Below, piece by piece: positions 7,916-15,893 of a DNA stretch of 19,855 nt. The notes under the pieces are model-generated. The model was not told the DNA's origin and searched no databases. It saw nothing but the letters and a program-made list of their open reading frames with translations. The DNA is taken from NCBI GenBank assembly GCA_002344075.1, contig DDTM01000011.1:1-19855 (forward strand), read 5' to 3'. This DNA is from Bacteroidetes bacterium UBA2364 (GTDB taxonomy: Bacteria > Bacteroidota > Rhodothermia > Rhodothermales > UBA2364). Positions within the stretch are counted from its first letter, which is position 1. Each line of letters opens with the position of its first letter. The translations under genes and the position numbers were made by a program.

Positions 7916-7946
7916 TTTGGCACTTCACTTGTAACCTTCCAATTTG
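7916..7946 (+). promoter_or_regulatory. Candidate hsp20 promoter
   Basis: TTTGGCAC (7916-7923) and CCAATTTG (7939-7946) sit at the spacing expected of -33 and -7 elements, the latter lacking the TA. The first box matches that upstream of clpB. An imperfect inverted repeat, TTTGTAAT (7943-7950) with ATCACAAA (7960-7967), overlaps the -7 region and could be an operator. No CIRCE was found. The rest of the 308-bp gap 7678-7985 holds no supported gene; the 65-codon frame at 7792-7989 has unlikely composition. Confidence 0.35.
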
Positions 7947-7985
7947 TAATCAAAAAACAATCACAAACTTATTTGGAGAATTGCC

Positions 7986-8426
7986 ATGAAGACCTACATG
8001 AAATCCTATTCCCCTGTTTTTGGTAACTTCGGACACGTTGAACGCGAACTAGGACGCGCTTTAGATACGTTGTTTGGTCCAACCATTCAAACCACATTAA
8101 ACACGTGGAATCCGCAAACCGATATTGCCGAAACGGAGACCGCTTATTTGGTAACCATGGATTTACCGGGGTTAGCGAAGGAAAATGTTTCGATCAATCT
8201 TACGGAAGACATCCTGACTATTTCCGGAGAACGGGTGATCGAAACGAAGAAAGAAGGGACGGCTTACCATAGCAACGAGCGTTATTCCGGTAAATTCCTA
8301 CGCAAATTCCGGTTACCTAAACCCGTACAGGTGGACGCTGTTCAAGCCCGTTTCGAGGGTGGGGTATTACATATTGAACTACCCAAATCAGAAGCCCTTA
8401 AACCGATCAATATCGAAATCAAATAA
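7986..8426 (+). CDS. Hsp20-family small heat-shock protein
   Basis: ATP-independent holdase that binds unfolding proteins and passes them to DnaK and ClpB in the cytoplasm. The 146 residues have a short N-terminal arm (1-38) and an alpha-crystallin domain (about 40-135), starting at WNPQTDIAETETAYLVTMDL. It includes DLPGLAKENVSINL, the ILTISGER strand, and the diagnostic RFEGGVLHIELPK. The C-terminal tail ends INIEIK, the I-x-I motif used for oligomer assembly. Length and order are normal for bacterial class A Hsp20. GGAG (7975-7978) lies seven bases before the ATG and fixes the start. It is a single-gene transcript with its own terminator. Together with clpB nearby it belongs to the protein-quality group of this window. 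Confidence 0.95.
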   Translation: MKTYMKSYSPVFGNFGHVERELGRALDTLFGPTIQTTLNTWNPQTDIAETETAYLVTMDLPGLAKENVSINLTEDILTISGERVIETKKEGTAYHSNERYSGKFLRKFRLPKPVQVDAVQARFEGGVLHIELPKSEALKPINIEIK

Positions 8427-8448
8427 ACAAATTTTATTTGGTATGTAG

Positions 8449-8484
8449 CAGGAGGCCCCATAAAAAGGCCTCCTGTTTTTATTT
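8449..8484 (+). terminator. Rho-independent terminator after hsp20
   Basis: A perfect 9-bp stem, CAGGAGGCC (8449-8457) with GGCCTCCTG (8467-8475), closes a 9-nt loop and is followed by TTTTTATTT. This is the strongest terminator in the window. Confidence 0.92.
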
Positions 8485-8521
8485 AACCCTTCTTCCTACT
8501 CAGCATCAGGTAAAATCCAAT

Positions 8522-8552
8522 TTTGTTTTAAAAATCAACATTCCTATTTTAG
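8522..8552 (+). promoter_or_regulatory. Candidate beta-galactosidase promoter
   Basis: TTTG (8522-8525), a 19-nt spacer, then TATTTTAG (8545-8552) matches the Bacteroidota promoter with one mismatch in the -7 box. The predicted start of transcription is about 15 nt before the ATG at 8575. No Shine-Dalgarno sequence is visible. Confidence 0.45.
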
Positions 8553-8563
8553 CTGTAGCTAAA
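8548..8563. promoter_or_regulatory. Palindrome over the beta-galactosidase start site, possible operator
   Basis: TTTAGCT and AGCTAAA form a perfect 7-bp inverted repeat around a central GT. It overlaps the -7 box and the expected transcription start. Its size and place fit the site of a dimeric repressor, but no regulator gene lies in this window to pair with it. Confidence 0.35.
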
Positions 8564-8574
8564 CCCCTCTTAAC

Positions 8575-11500
8575 ATGCCACTCAGACACCTTTTGTTTTT
8601 CGTCATGTGCTCGGTTCAGGCCGTTTTCCCCCAACTTCCCTACGAGATTCAGGCGCCGCACCTCGTTCAGATTAACCGGATGCCGATGCGGGCGCATGGA
8701 TTCGGCTTCGAGTCTGAGATTACGGCCCAAGAGAGCAAGCGAGAAGAATCACCTTTTTACCAGTCATTAAATGGCATGTGGCGGTTTTTTTGGGTGAAAA
8801 ATCCGGTAGATCGCCCCTCCGATTTTATGAAAACGGATTTCGATGATACCAAATGGACTGATTTCCCGGTGCCCGCTAATTGGGAGGTGAATGGTTATGG
8901 ATTGCCCATTTATGTGAACCATCCTTATGAATTTACCGGACATGCCAAACGTGGTAAAGCCCTCAATCCGCCCTACGACATCCCGCCCGACAACAACCCT
9001 GTCGGGTCGTATCGAAAAAAGTTTACCATTCCAGCCAATTGGCAGGGGCGACAAGTGTTTTTGCACCTCGGTGCGGTCAAGTCGGCGGTATATATTTGGC
9101 TAAACGGGAAATTTGTGGGGTATAGTGAAGACAGTAAATTGGCGGCGGAATTTGACCTTACCCAATACCTACAATCCGGAGAAAATGTATTGGCCTTGCA
9201 AGTTTGGCGGTGGAGCGATGGTAGCTATCTGGAGGCACAAGACATGTGGCGGATTTCTGGTATCGAACGCGACGTATTCTTATATAGCACACCCAAATTG
9301 GACTTACGGGACTTTCGGGTTTCAGCATCTTTGTTTAATAATTATAAAGATGGAAGAATTACTATTAATACACAAGTTTGGAATTATAAAATAGACCAAA
9401 ACACCTTGCATACTAAACCGGATTCTTTTTTTGTCTCGGCAAAATTATTGGATCCCGATGGCGAGTTGGTTTGGGTCGCCGAGCCACTCACCCCGTTGAG
9501 TGTTTTGGGGAATTATCACCGCAACGTATCGCTTGAGGGGAGTATTCCAGAAGTTTTACCCTGGACCGCAGAAACTCCAAACCTCTACACCCTTTTACTT
9601 ACCTTGAGCGATGTCAAAAACAAGGTTTTACAAGTGGTTCCGACTAAGGTGGGCTTTCGAAATGTGGAAATTGCGGATCGAAACTTTTTGGTGAATGGGA
9701 AAAGAGTCTTGCTTCGGGGTGTAAACCGTCACGAACACCATCCAGTAAATGGACACGTACTTAGTCAGGCAGACATGCGAAAGGATGTAGAAATGATGAA
9801 ACGCCTGAATATAAATGCCGTCCGAACGTCACATTACCCACCCGATCCCTACTTTTTAGACTTGTGTGATGAATTTGGACTTTACGTGGTGGATGAAGCC
9901 AATATTGAGTCTCATGGCCGTTATTACGACCTCGCTTATACACTCGGTAACGATAACGCTTGGCGTGTTCCTCACTTAGACCGCATCCAGCGCCTGTACG
10001 AACGGGACAAAAACCGCCCTTCTGTTATTTCATGGTCTATGGGTAATGAAGCCGGAAATGGAGCTAATTTTTACGCTGCTTATGATTGGCTAAAGGCGAC
10101 CGACCCTTCACGCCCCGTCCAATATGAACGTGCCGAACAGGACTACAATACCGATATTTTTGTACCACAATATCCCGATCCCGACTGGCTCCGAACCTAT
10201 GCGCAGTCTAATCCAGACCGCCCGCTCATTATGTCGGAATATGCGCATATTATGGGGAATAGCTTGGGGAATTTTCAGGATTATTGGGATGTGATCGAAC
10301 AAGAACCGTTCTTGCAAGGTGGTTTTATTTGGGAGTGGATAGACCAGAATTTTGATGTGGTAAAAAACGGAAGGCGCATCAAAGCCTATGGCGGTGATTT
10401 TCCGTTGGAAGGCACGACCGATCCGAACCTTTCCGACAATAATTTTTGTGTTAAGGGCGTGGTCACCGCCTATCGCGAAATGACCCCAATGGCCTATGAG
10501 GTCAAAAAAGTGTACCAACCCATTGATACACAATTAAAAAACAAGGCTTTAGACGAAAAGAGCGTCGAAGTTGAGGTACAGAATAAGTGGTTTTTCCGGG
10601 ATACCGAAAATCTGTATCTGGTTTGGCAACTATTGGAAAACGGGCTTTCGGTAGAGACAGGGAAAATAGAAGCCATGAAGGTTATGCCCCAGAATTCCGT
10701 AGTGCTCCCCATTCGCTGGAAAACCATTTTCAAGCCAACCGCCGAGTACCACCTCAATATATCGTATCGGTTAAAAGCTGCCGAGCCATTCCTCTCCAAA
10801 GGCGGGGAAATAGCCTACGAACAATTCGAGGTGCAGGCCGGAATTAAACCAACCGATCTTGTGGTGAAAGGGAACGTAAAAGCCATTGCTTCCGGTGATG
10901 AATTACTCCTCACAGCCAAAGACGTGCAAATGGCCTTTCACTTAAAAACGGGCGAGTGTACGCGCTATGCCGTAGGTGGAAACCCGTATATACTACGTGG
11001 TATTTTGCCAAATTTCTGGCGTGCCCCCACCGATAATGACTTTGGGGCGGGCTGGAACCGAAAACTGAGGATCTGGCGCGAAGCATATACGACGGCAACA
11101 ACAGAAGTTTTCCATAAGCCATCAGAAAACATAAAAGGCGGGTACGAAGTGCGGGTTATCCGTCGGCTTATGAACGATGATGTACGATTTGAACAGTTGT
11201 TTTTGGTTTATCCAGACGGACAGTTAGATGTGGACAACCGTTTTATAGCCGTAAAAGGAAAATACAGCGTCATTCCACGCATGGGAAGCCTCTTGGAAGT
11301 GAGCAAACAACTATCTAATATCACATGGTTTGGACGTGGCCCGGAAGAATCGTATTGGGACCGCAAAACCAGCCAATTGGTGGGGCAATATCAACAAACC
11401 CTTGCCGAGCAATATTTCCCCTACGCACGACCACAAGAAAGCGGGAACAAGACCGATGTGCGATGGATCCGACTATTAGACAAAAAAGGTAAAGGCTTGG

Positions 11501-11751
11501 AAATAAAGACCTTAAATCAATTATTAAATGTCTCAGCACTGCCCTACAGCCACGACGACTTAGACCCACAAGTAACCAAGGCACAATTCCATTCGGGAGA
11601 GTTAGACGAACGAGACCGGATTTTCCTACATGTGGACTTCCTGCAAACGGGTGTGGGCGGGGTAGATTCTTGGTACACACCTGCCCTGGAAAAGTACCAG
11701 ATTCGCTTTCAGGATTATCAGTGGCAATACCAAATTCAGCCAGTACGATAA
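8575..11751 (+). CDS. Beta-galactosidase, glycoside hydrolase family 2, exported
   Basis: Retaining beta-galactosidase of the LacZ type, 1058 residues, releasing galactose from lactose or galactan-derived oligosaccharides. A hydrophobic N-terminus (4-19, no lipobox) suggests export to the periplasm, unlike E. coli LacZ. Domain order: jelly-roll sugar-binding (about 45-240, with LNGMWRFFW and GSYLEAQDMWRISGIERDV), immunoglobulin-like (245-365), TIM barrel (370-645), second immunoglobulin-like (655-760), and C-terminal beta-galactosidase small chain (about 775-1050). The acid/base is E492 in GNEAGNG and the nucleophile E555 in MSEYAH. Conserved RGVNRHEHHP (381-390), RTSHYP (417-422) and DEANIESHG (440-448) complete the active site. 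The start is the first ATG after the hsp20 terminator. It stands alone, convergent with the Uma2 remnant. Other GH2 activities are less likely given the small-chain domain. Confidence 0.93.
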   Translation: MPLRHLLFFVMCSVQAVFPQLPYEIQAPHLVQINRMPMRAHGFGFESEITAQESKREESPFYQSLNGMWRFFWVKNPVDRPSDFMKTDFDDTKWTDFPVPANWEVNGYGLPIYVNHPYEFTGHAKRGKALNPPYDIPPDNNPVGSYRKKFTIPANWQGRQVFLHLGAVKSAVYIWLNGKFVGYSEDSKLAAEFDLTQYLQSGENVLALQVWRWSDGSYLEAQDMWRISGIERDVFLYSTPKLDLRDFRVSASLFNNYKDGRITINTQVWNYKIDQNTLHTKPDSFFVSAKLLDPDGELVWVAEPLTPLSVLGNYHRNVSLEGSIPEVLPWTAETPNLYTLLLTLSDVKNKVLQVVPTKVGFRNVEIADRNFLVNGKRVLLRGVNRHEHHPVNGHVLSQADMRKDVEMMKRLNINAVRTSHYPPDPYFLDLCDEFGLYVVDEANIESHGRYYDLAYTLGNDNAWRVPHLDRIQRLYERDKNRPSVISWSMGNEAGNGANFYAAYDWLKATDPSRPVQYERAEQDYNTDIFVPQYPDPDWLRTYAQSNPDRPLIMSEYAHIMGNSLGNFQDYWDVIEQEPFLQGGFIWEWIDQNFDVVKNGRRIKAYGGDFPLEGTTDPNLSDNNFCVKGVVTAYREMTPMAYEVKKVYQPIDTQLKNKALDEKSVEVEVQNKWFFRDTENLYLVWQLLENGLSVETGKIEAMKVMPQNSVVLPIRWKTIFKPTAEYHLNISYRLKAAEPFLSKGGEIAYEQFEVQAGIKPTDLVVKGNVKAIASGDELLLTAKDVQMAFHLKTGECTRYAVGGNPYILRGILPNFWRAPTDNDFGAGWNRKLRIWREAYTTATTEVFHKPSENIKGGYEVRVIRRLMNDDVRFEQLFLVYPDGQLDVDNRFIAVKGKYSVIPRMGSLLEVSKQLSNITWFGRGPEESYWDRKTSQLVGQYQQTLAEQYFPYARPQESGNKTDVRWIRLLDKKGKGLEIKTLNQLLNVSALPYSHDDLDPQVTKAQFHSGELDERDRIFLHVDFLQTGVGGVDSWYTPALEKYQIRFQDYQWQYQIQPVR

Positions 11752-11769
11752 GGATGGTTTGATCAACCT

Positions 11770-12334
11770 CTAACCTTCCAAGATGTCTGCCAAAATAATG
11801 GAAACATGGCTGAGCACATGAACAGGCGTGTACCAATCCACAACCATCCACGGCTTATTCGGCTCGGCCACATAGATTTTTTGGGAGCGTGTGAGAATCC
11901 AAATCATCCGCTCTACGCCAAAATCTAACAAATCTTGCGTTTTTTGCATCAAATAGGCAGTATCGGTATGCTATTCTTCAGCCTCGAAGCGAATGTCCAC
12001 CTCAATCACCACCTTGGGCGGAAGGGCGAGGTACTGCTAGGTTTCGCTGATTTCTACCAACTGCACCTTCTCGAACAAAGCAATATCGCACGCTCGGTTG
12101 TGTCCAACCCCCATGTACAACCCAATTTCGCTGGTTAGTACCTCGAACGAATCGTCTAAACAACGCCATAAGAATCGCAACAATCGCGAGACGATCCGGC
12201 TTTGTATATAAGTACCTCCCATCAGTTCTTCCGCGTTTTTTTGTCCATTCAGCACCTTCCGGTACCCTTTATAGTAATAAAGTTACTTCTTCGGCAATTA
12301 AGTCTTGAGGAATGGCTAAGGTTTCTATACGCAT
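11770..12334 (-). pseudogene. Decayed Uma2-family (DUF820) nuclease-like gene
   Basis: Three minus-strand pieces line up with one Uma2-family protein of Bacteroidota. From the ATG at 12332-12334 the first frame reads MRIETLAIPQDLIAEEV and hits TAA (12269-12271). A one-base shift near there continues as YYKGYRKVLNGQKNAEELMG, then an LTSEIGLYMG strand. The same frame then meets TAG at 12037-12039, continues LALPPKVVIEVDI (the family's core strand), meets TAG again at 11971-11973, and ends QKTQDLLDFGVERMIW to the TGA/TAA region at 11770. So one frameshift and two amber stops interrupt an otherwise full-length gene of about 188 codons. The family has a PD-(D/E)xK-like fold and mostly unknown function. 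Its stop lies 18 bp from the convergent beta-galactosidase stop. The remnant appears fairly recent because its motifs are intact. Confidence 0.85.
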
Positions 12335-12345
12335 TCAGGTTCGTT

Positions 12346-12362
12346 CAGCAGTTGAACTGCTG
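12346..12362. repeat. Short perfect palindrome between genes
   Basis: CAGCAGTTGAACTGCTG is a perfect hairpin with 8-bp arms around one base. It lies seven bases after the stop codon of the ThuA lipoprotein gene. No T-run follows on the minus strand, so it is at best a weak terminator or mRNA end structure. Confidence 0.4.
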
Positions 12363-12368
12363 GGTAAC

Positions 12369-15300
12369 TTATGGGTTTCCTCCCCGCTCAAAACGGATCC
12401 AGTCTAAGGCAATCTGTGTATTTCCATCAATTGGATTGCGATATACCAACCAGACTTCTTGTAACCCACTCGCCTGAATTGGGATTTCCTGGGAGGTGGC
12501 AAGGTCGCTACTTCCAACAAGGGTTCCATTGATGCCTCCTACGCGCAGTTCTATGGTTCCAGTGGCTTTACCCACGAGTCCAAGCACGATTTTTCGGATA
12601 TTCGTCAAGTCTAATTTATCATACATCAGAAACGCCTGATGGCGGATATTACCCAACCAGTACTTACCAGCGCGTTCTTCGAGGCGGATATTCGGATCCA
12701 TGCGCGTATAATGCTCAGCTTGAATGGTGGCTGGTCGTAAAACAAGATCGGCCCCGGTAGTGAGCGACCGAACGCCCTGCGCGCCTTTATCCGCATAAGC
12801 TGCTCGAAAGTGATACGTTCCATTCGGCGCATTCTGGGCTTTGTGTTCGGTCATGGGCAATTGGCCCTGTAGTGGAATGGGGGTTTCTTTTTTGGCCAAG
12901 GACAAGATATAATCCGCAATCCGTCCGGCTTCAGAGGCCGTTAGGCCCGGGTGTGCAGGCATTTGTTGTTGTCCCCATACACCTCGACTCCCCGTCTGGA
13001 TTTTGCGCGCCAGATATTGAGGCATGTTTTTACCCGATTTATATCGCTCCGAAACCTGCATGTATGATGGCCCAACCGCTGCTTCCTGCACTTTATGACA
13101 AGACAAGCAATTTGATTTCTCGATTAACTGGACTGCCGAAACCAGGTCTTTTTGTTGCTGATGTCCTTGCCCTACCGTTGTGAGGTCAAACCCCATTGGT
13201 ACAAAGGTTTTATAGATAGAGACCAATTCCGGATTCACGGCTCCATCCTCGCGATCCGTCACCGAGACTTGGTAAGTTACAGGTTTATTTTCCCAATAAA
13301 ACGTCCGATTTTCTACGTTCCACGTGATCTGTGGCGCTTCATTTCCGGCGAGAACCTCGGTTCTGGTGGTAGATTTACCGCCTTCCGCATCGGTTACTTC
13401 CAACGAAACAGTATAAACACCGGCCTTATCAAAGATGAAGGACACATCTTTTCCGGTCTGTGTGGTTCCATCCGGAAAACTCCATCTATAGGAAAGCACT
13501 TCGTCTTTGTCGTAATCCAGCGAAGTACTACCAGAGAATTTCACGGAAAGAGGAAGTGCTCCCGTCGCTTTATCGGTGGTAATGGCTGCAATAGGCGCAC
13601 GGTTTCCTGCATTATAACCAATTTTTACGATGCGGGCATCCAAGTTTTCGGTATTCCAACTCTTGCCATATTCGAGAACGTACAGCGAGCCGTCTGGCCC
13701 CCACTCGGCATCAATCGGATTAGCAAATTCAAATTGCTCAAACACAGGTTCCATTTCGTAAAAATCACCTTTTTCGTCCAACTCCACCAAATAAAATTTA
13801 CCACGCATCCATTCATAGGTCATCACCTTATCATCAAAGTAGTCTGGAAGGGCTACTGCCGAGTTTTTGTACCGAGAAGAATCATAAAAAGGCGCAACCA
13901 TCGCCGTCCGTCCACCAAAACCCATCAACGGAAAATCTTCACCATTCCAATAAGGATACCAAATGAAGGCTTTTTGGGCGGGCGGTAGTTGCTTAGCCCC
14001 CGTATTGTTGGGTGAAAGGTTAAGTGGGGCATCGGGATTAAAAGGTTCTCCGGAAGTTTTGGTGGCAAAATCGTAGGCATTATATGGCTTATTATTTGCA
14101 TTAAACAGTGGCCATCCAAAATACCCCGGCTTCTTGGCTTGGTTAATTTCGTCGTGACCGCGTGGCCCACGTCCGGTACTGTCGCGGACGGCATCCGGCC
14201 CCACATCCCCCCAATACAGGTATTTGCGTTTAGGATCCCAAGCATGGCGGTATGGATTTCGGCAACCCATTACATAGATTTCCGGGCGGGTCCCGGGAGT
14301 TCCTTTTGGGAACAAATTGCCTTCGGGAATGCTATACGCGCCATCCGGTTCTGGTTTTATGCGCAGGATCTTGCCACGTAAGTCGTTGGTATTAGAAGAT
14401 GTATGCCGTGCATCAAAAGGTGTACGCCCTGGCTGCCCATCTATGGGTGCATAGCCATCCGAGAAGAAAGGATTTGTGTTATCGCCCACCGAGATAAAGA
14501 GGTTTCCGGCATCGTCAAAGTTTAGGTATCCGGCAGAGTGGCAACATTCTTTTCGTTGAACTGGAATCTCGATCACCACTTTTTCGGAAGCCTTGTCCAA
14601 CTTATCGTCCTTTAGCACAAAGCGCGAAACACGCTGAGCAGAGCTATCTCCGGGCGGGGAATAGAATAGATAAATCCAATGATTTTTTTCATAATTCGGA
14701 TCTCGCACAAAGCCCAAAAGCCCATCTTCCAATTTGTAATTCACCTTCAAACTGTCTAAGACCTTAGTGGATTGGGTTTGGGCGTCGTATTTTTTGAGCG
14801 CCCCACTCCGCTCAATCAGTACCACATCGCCATCTGGAAAAACCTCCATAGCAACAGGCTCATAGAATACTTCTGAAAGTACCGTTCGGGAAAAGCGCGA
14901 AGCCTCTGGAACCCGCTGTGTCCGGGCCTTGCTGTAATCCAATTCCAAATTTTCGCCAATGGCATAGCGAATACCACCCAGAAGGTGCTTTAAAAACAAG
15001 GGTTCGGTATAACTTTCCTCCGTATGACCCAACGCCGTATAAAACGCCCGCCCGCCGTCGTATTCATGATACCACGCAATGGGGTGTTTGCCATTCATCT
15101 TGCCGCCTTGATATGAAGACTCGTCTAAGTCCAGTAAAACCTTGAGCGTAGAGTCCAGCGATCCAGCTTTGAAGTCATACCACTCGTCCTTACGAACCCA
15201 TGGATTGGGTAAGCCTTCGGTAGCGGGATGATTGGCCTCGCGAACATATAGCTTTGCCTCCTGAATTGCGGGATGGCTCTCGAAATAGGCGCCCGCCAAA

Positions 15301-15695
15301 TGGTTATACCAAGGCCATTTGTATTCCGTATCGCTTGCAGCATGAATGCCCACATAGCCGCCACCTGCCTGAATATAGCGCTCAAAATCCGCTTGTTGGA
15401 TGTGGTTCAGTACATCGCCTGTGGTACTTAAGAAGATAACGGTACTATACCGCTTCAGGTTGTCCTCATTAAATCGGGCGGCGTTTTCGGTGGTATCCAC
15501 CAATACATTATACTTTTGGCCCAATTTCTGAATGGCCTCTATTCCATTCGTGATAGACGGATGACGATACCCCAAGGTTTTGGTAAAGACCAAGACCCGT
15601 GTTTCGGAGCGCTGGCGGTTGCAGGAAGGAGCCAGATTCAAAAAAACAATTGCTACCAAGAGCAAGACATGTGTAAGGCGCGGGAAAAGCTTCAT
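12369..15695 (-). CDS. Five-module lipoprotein: ThuA, sugar dehydrogenase, PKD, cytochrome c, CBM6
   Basis: The frame is open to 15875, but the start is placed at the ATG at 15693-15695: it begins a lipoprotein signal (MKLFPRLTHV..., LAPSC, Cys25), whereas the upstream extension overlaps the terminator of the neighbouring gene. The product has 1108 residues. Order: ThuA-like glutamine-amidotransferase fold (about 33-247, with GGGYVGIHAASD and WYHEYDGGRAFYTALGH); glucose/sorbosone dehydrogenase six-bladed propeller (about 270-695, with EDGLLGFVRDP, ECCHSAGYLNFD, CRNPYRHAWD); PKD domain (about 700-785); mono-haem cytochrome c (about 850-935) with CLSCH at 863-867 and likely distal Met912 in QMPAHP; CBM6-like C-terminus (about 975-1105). 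It probably oxidises a sugar at the periplasmic or outer face of a membrane and passes electrons to its own haem. The substrate is unknown. ThuA modules are linked to trehalose-type sugars in other bacteria. Confidence 0.9.
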   Translation of the reverse strand: MKLFPRLTHVLLLVAIVFLNLAPSCNRQRSETRVLVFTKTLGYRHPSITNGIEAIQKLGQKYNVLVDTTENAARFNEDNLKRYSTVIFLSTTGDVLNHIQQADFERYIQAGGGYVGIHAASDTEYKWPWYNHLAGAYFESHPAIQEAKLYVREANHPATEGLPNPWVRKDEWYDFKAGSLDSTLKVLLDLDESSYQGGKMNGKHPIAWYHEYDGGRAFYTALGHTEESYTEPLFLKHLLGGIRYAIGENLELDYSKARTQRVPEASRFSRTVLSEVFYEPVAMEVFPDGDVVLIERSGALKKYDAQTQSTKVLDSLKVNYKLEDGLLGFVRDPNYEKNHWIYLFYSPPGDSSAQRVSRFVLKDDKLDKASEKVVIEIPVQRKECCHSAGYLNFDDAGNLFISVGDNTNPFFSDGYAPIDGQPGRTPFDARHTSSNTNDLRGKILRIKPEPDGAYSIPEGNLFPKGTPGTRPEIYVMGCRNPYRHAWDPKRKYLYWGDVGPDAVRDSTGRGPRGHDEINQAKKPGYFGWPLFNANNKPYNAYDFATKTSGEPFNPDAPLNLSPNNTGAKQLPPAQKAFIWYPYWNGEDFPLMGFGGRTAMVAPFYDSSRYKNSAVALPDYFDDKVMTYEWMRGKFYLVELDEKGDFYEMEPVFEQFEFANPIDAEWGPDGSLYVLEYGKSWNTENLDARIVKIGYNAGNRAPIAAITTDKATGALPLSVKFSGSTSLDYDKDEVLSYRWSFPDGTTQTGKDVSFIFDKAGVYTVSLEVTDAEGGKSTTRTEVLAGNEAPQITWNVENRTFYWENKPVTYQVSVTDREDGAVNPELVSIYKTFVPMGFDLTTVGQGHQQQKDLVSAVQLIEKSNCLSCHKVQEAAVGPSYMQVSERYKSGKNMPQYLARKIQTGSRGVWGQQQMPAHPGLTASEAGRIADYILSLAKKETPIPLQGQLPMTEHKAQNAPNGTYHFRAAYADKGAQGVRSLTTGADLVLRPATIQAEHYTRMDPNIRLEERAGKYWLGNIRHQAFLMYDKLDLTNIRKIVLGLVGKATGTIELRVGGINGTLVGSSDLATSQEIPIQASGLQEVWLVYRNPIDGNTQIALDWIRFERGGNP

Positions 15696-15727
15696 GGGAA
15701 TACTGAAAATCAAGGGTGAATTTCTGG

Positions 15728-15758
15728 CCAAGTTAAGACAATGTGTGCCCAGAAAAAA
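15728..15758 (-). promoter_or_regulatory. Weak candidate promoter of the ThuA lipoprotein gene
   Basis: On the minus strand TTTT (15758-15755), 19 nt, then TAACTTGG (15735-15728) has eight of ten fixed positions of the Bacteroidota layout. It would give a leader of about 25-30 nt before the chosen ATG, in agreement with the shorter start. Pattern evidence only. Confidence 0.28.
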
Positions 15759-15830
15759 ACAGAACTTAGGAGGAACCCGGAAGAGCAAACAGATGGGGGC
15801 CATGTACACACAAAACAATGATTGAAAGGC

Positions 15831-15867
15831 GAAAAAGAAAAAGCCCCTTCTCGTCATCAGAAAGGGC
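15831..15867 (-). terminator. Rho-independent terminator after the small lipoprotein gene
   Basis: On the minus strand GCCCTTTCT (15867-15859) pairs with AGAAGGGGC (15851-15843) with one G-U pair and a 7-nt loop, followed by TTTTTCTTTTT. It lies 26 bases after the stop of the small lipoprotein gene and so separates it from the ThuA lipoprotein gene. Confidence 0.9.
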
Positions 15868-15893
15868 ATTAGCAAGTATTCGTATATAAGGCT

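Noticed and set aside
11321..11851. Minus-strand open frame of 176 codons over the beta-galactosidase 3' end
   Set aside because: It is a shadow of the GH2 gene, and its other end overlaps the Uma2 remnant in a different frame.
13152..13988. Plus-strand open frame of 278 codons
   Set aside because: It lies wholly antisense to the sugar-dehydrogenase part of the ThuA lipoprotein, has unlikely composition and no ribosome site.
15696..15875. Longer N-terminus (60 residues) for the ThuA lipoprotein
   Set aside because: It would place the start inside the neighbour's terminator and hide a clean lipoprotein signal that begins at 15695.
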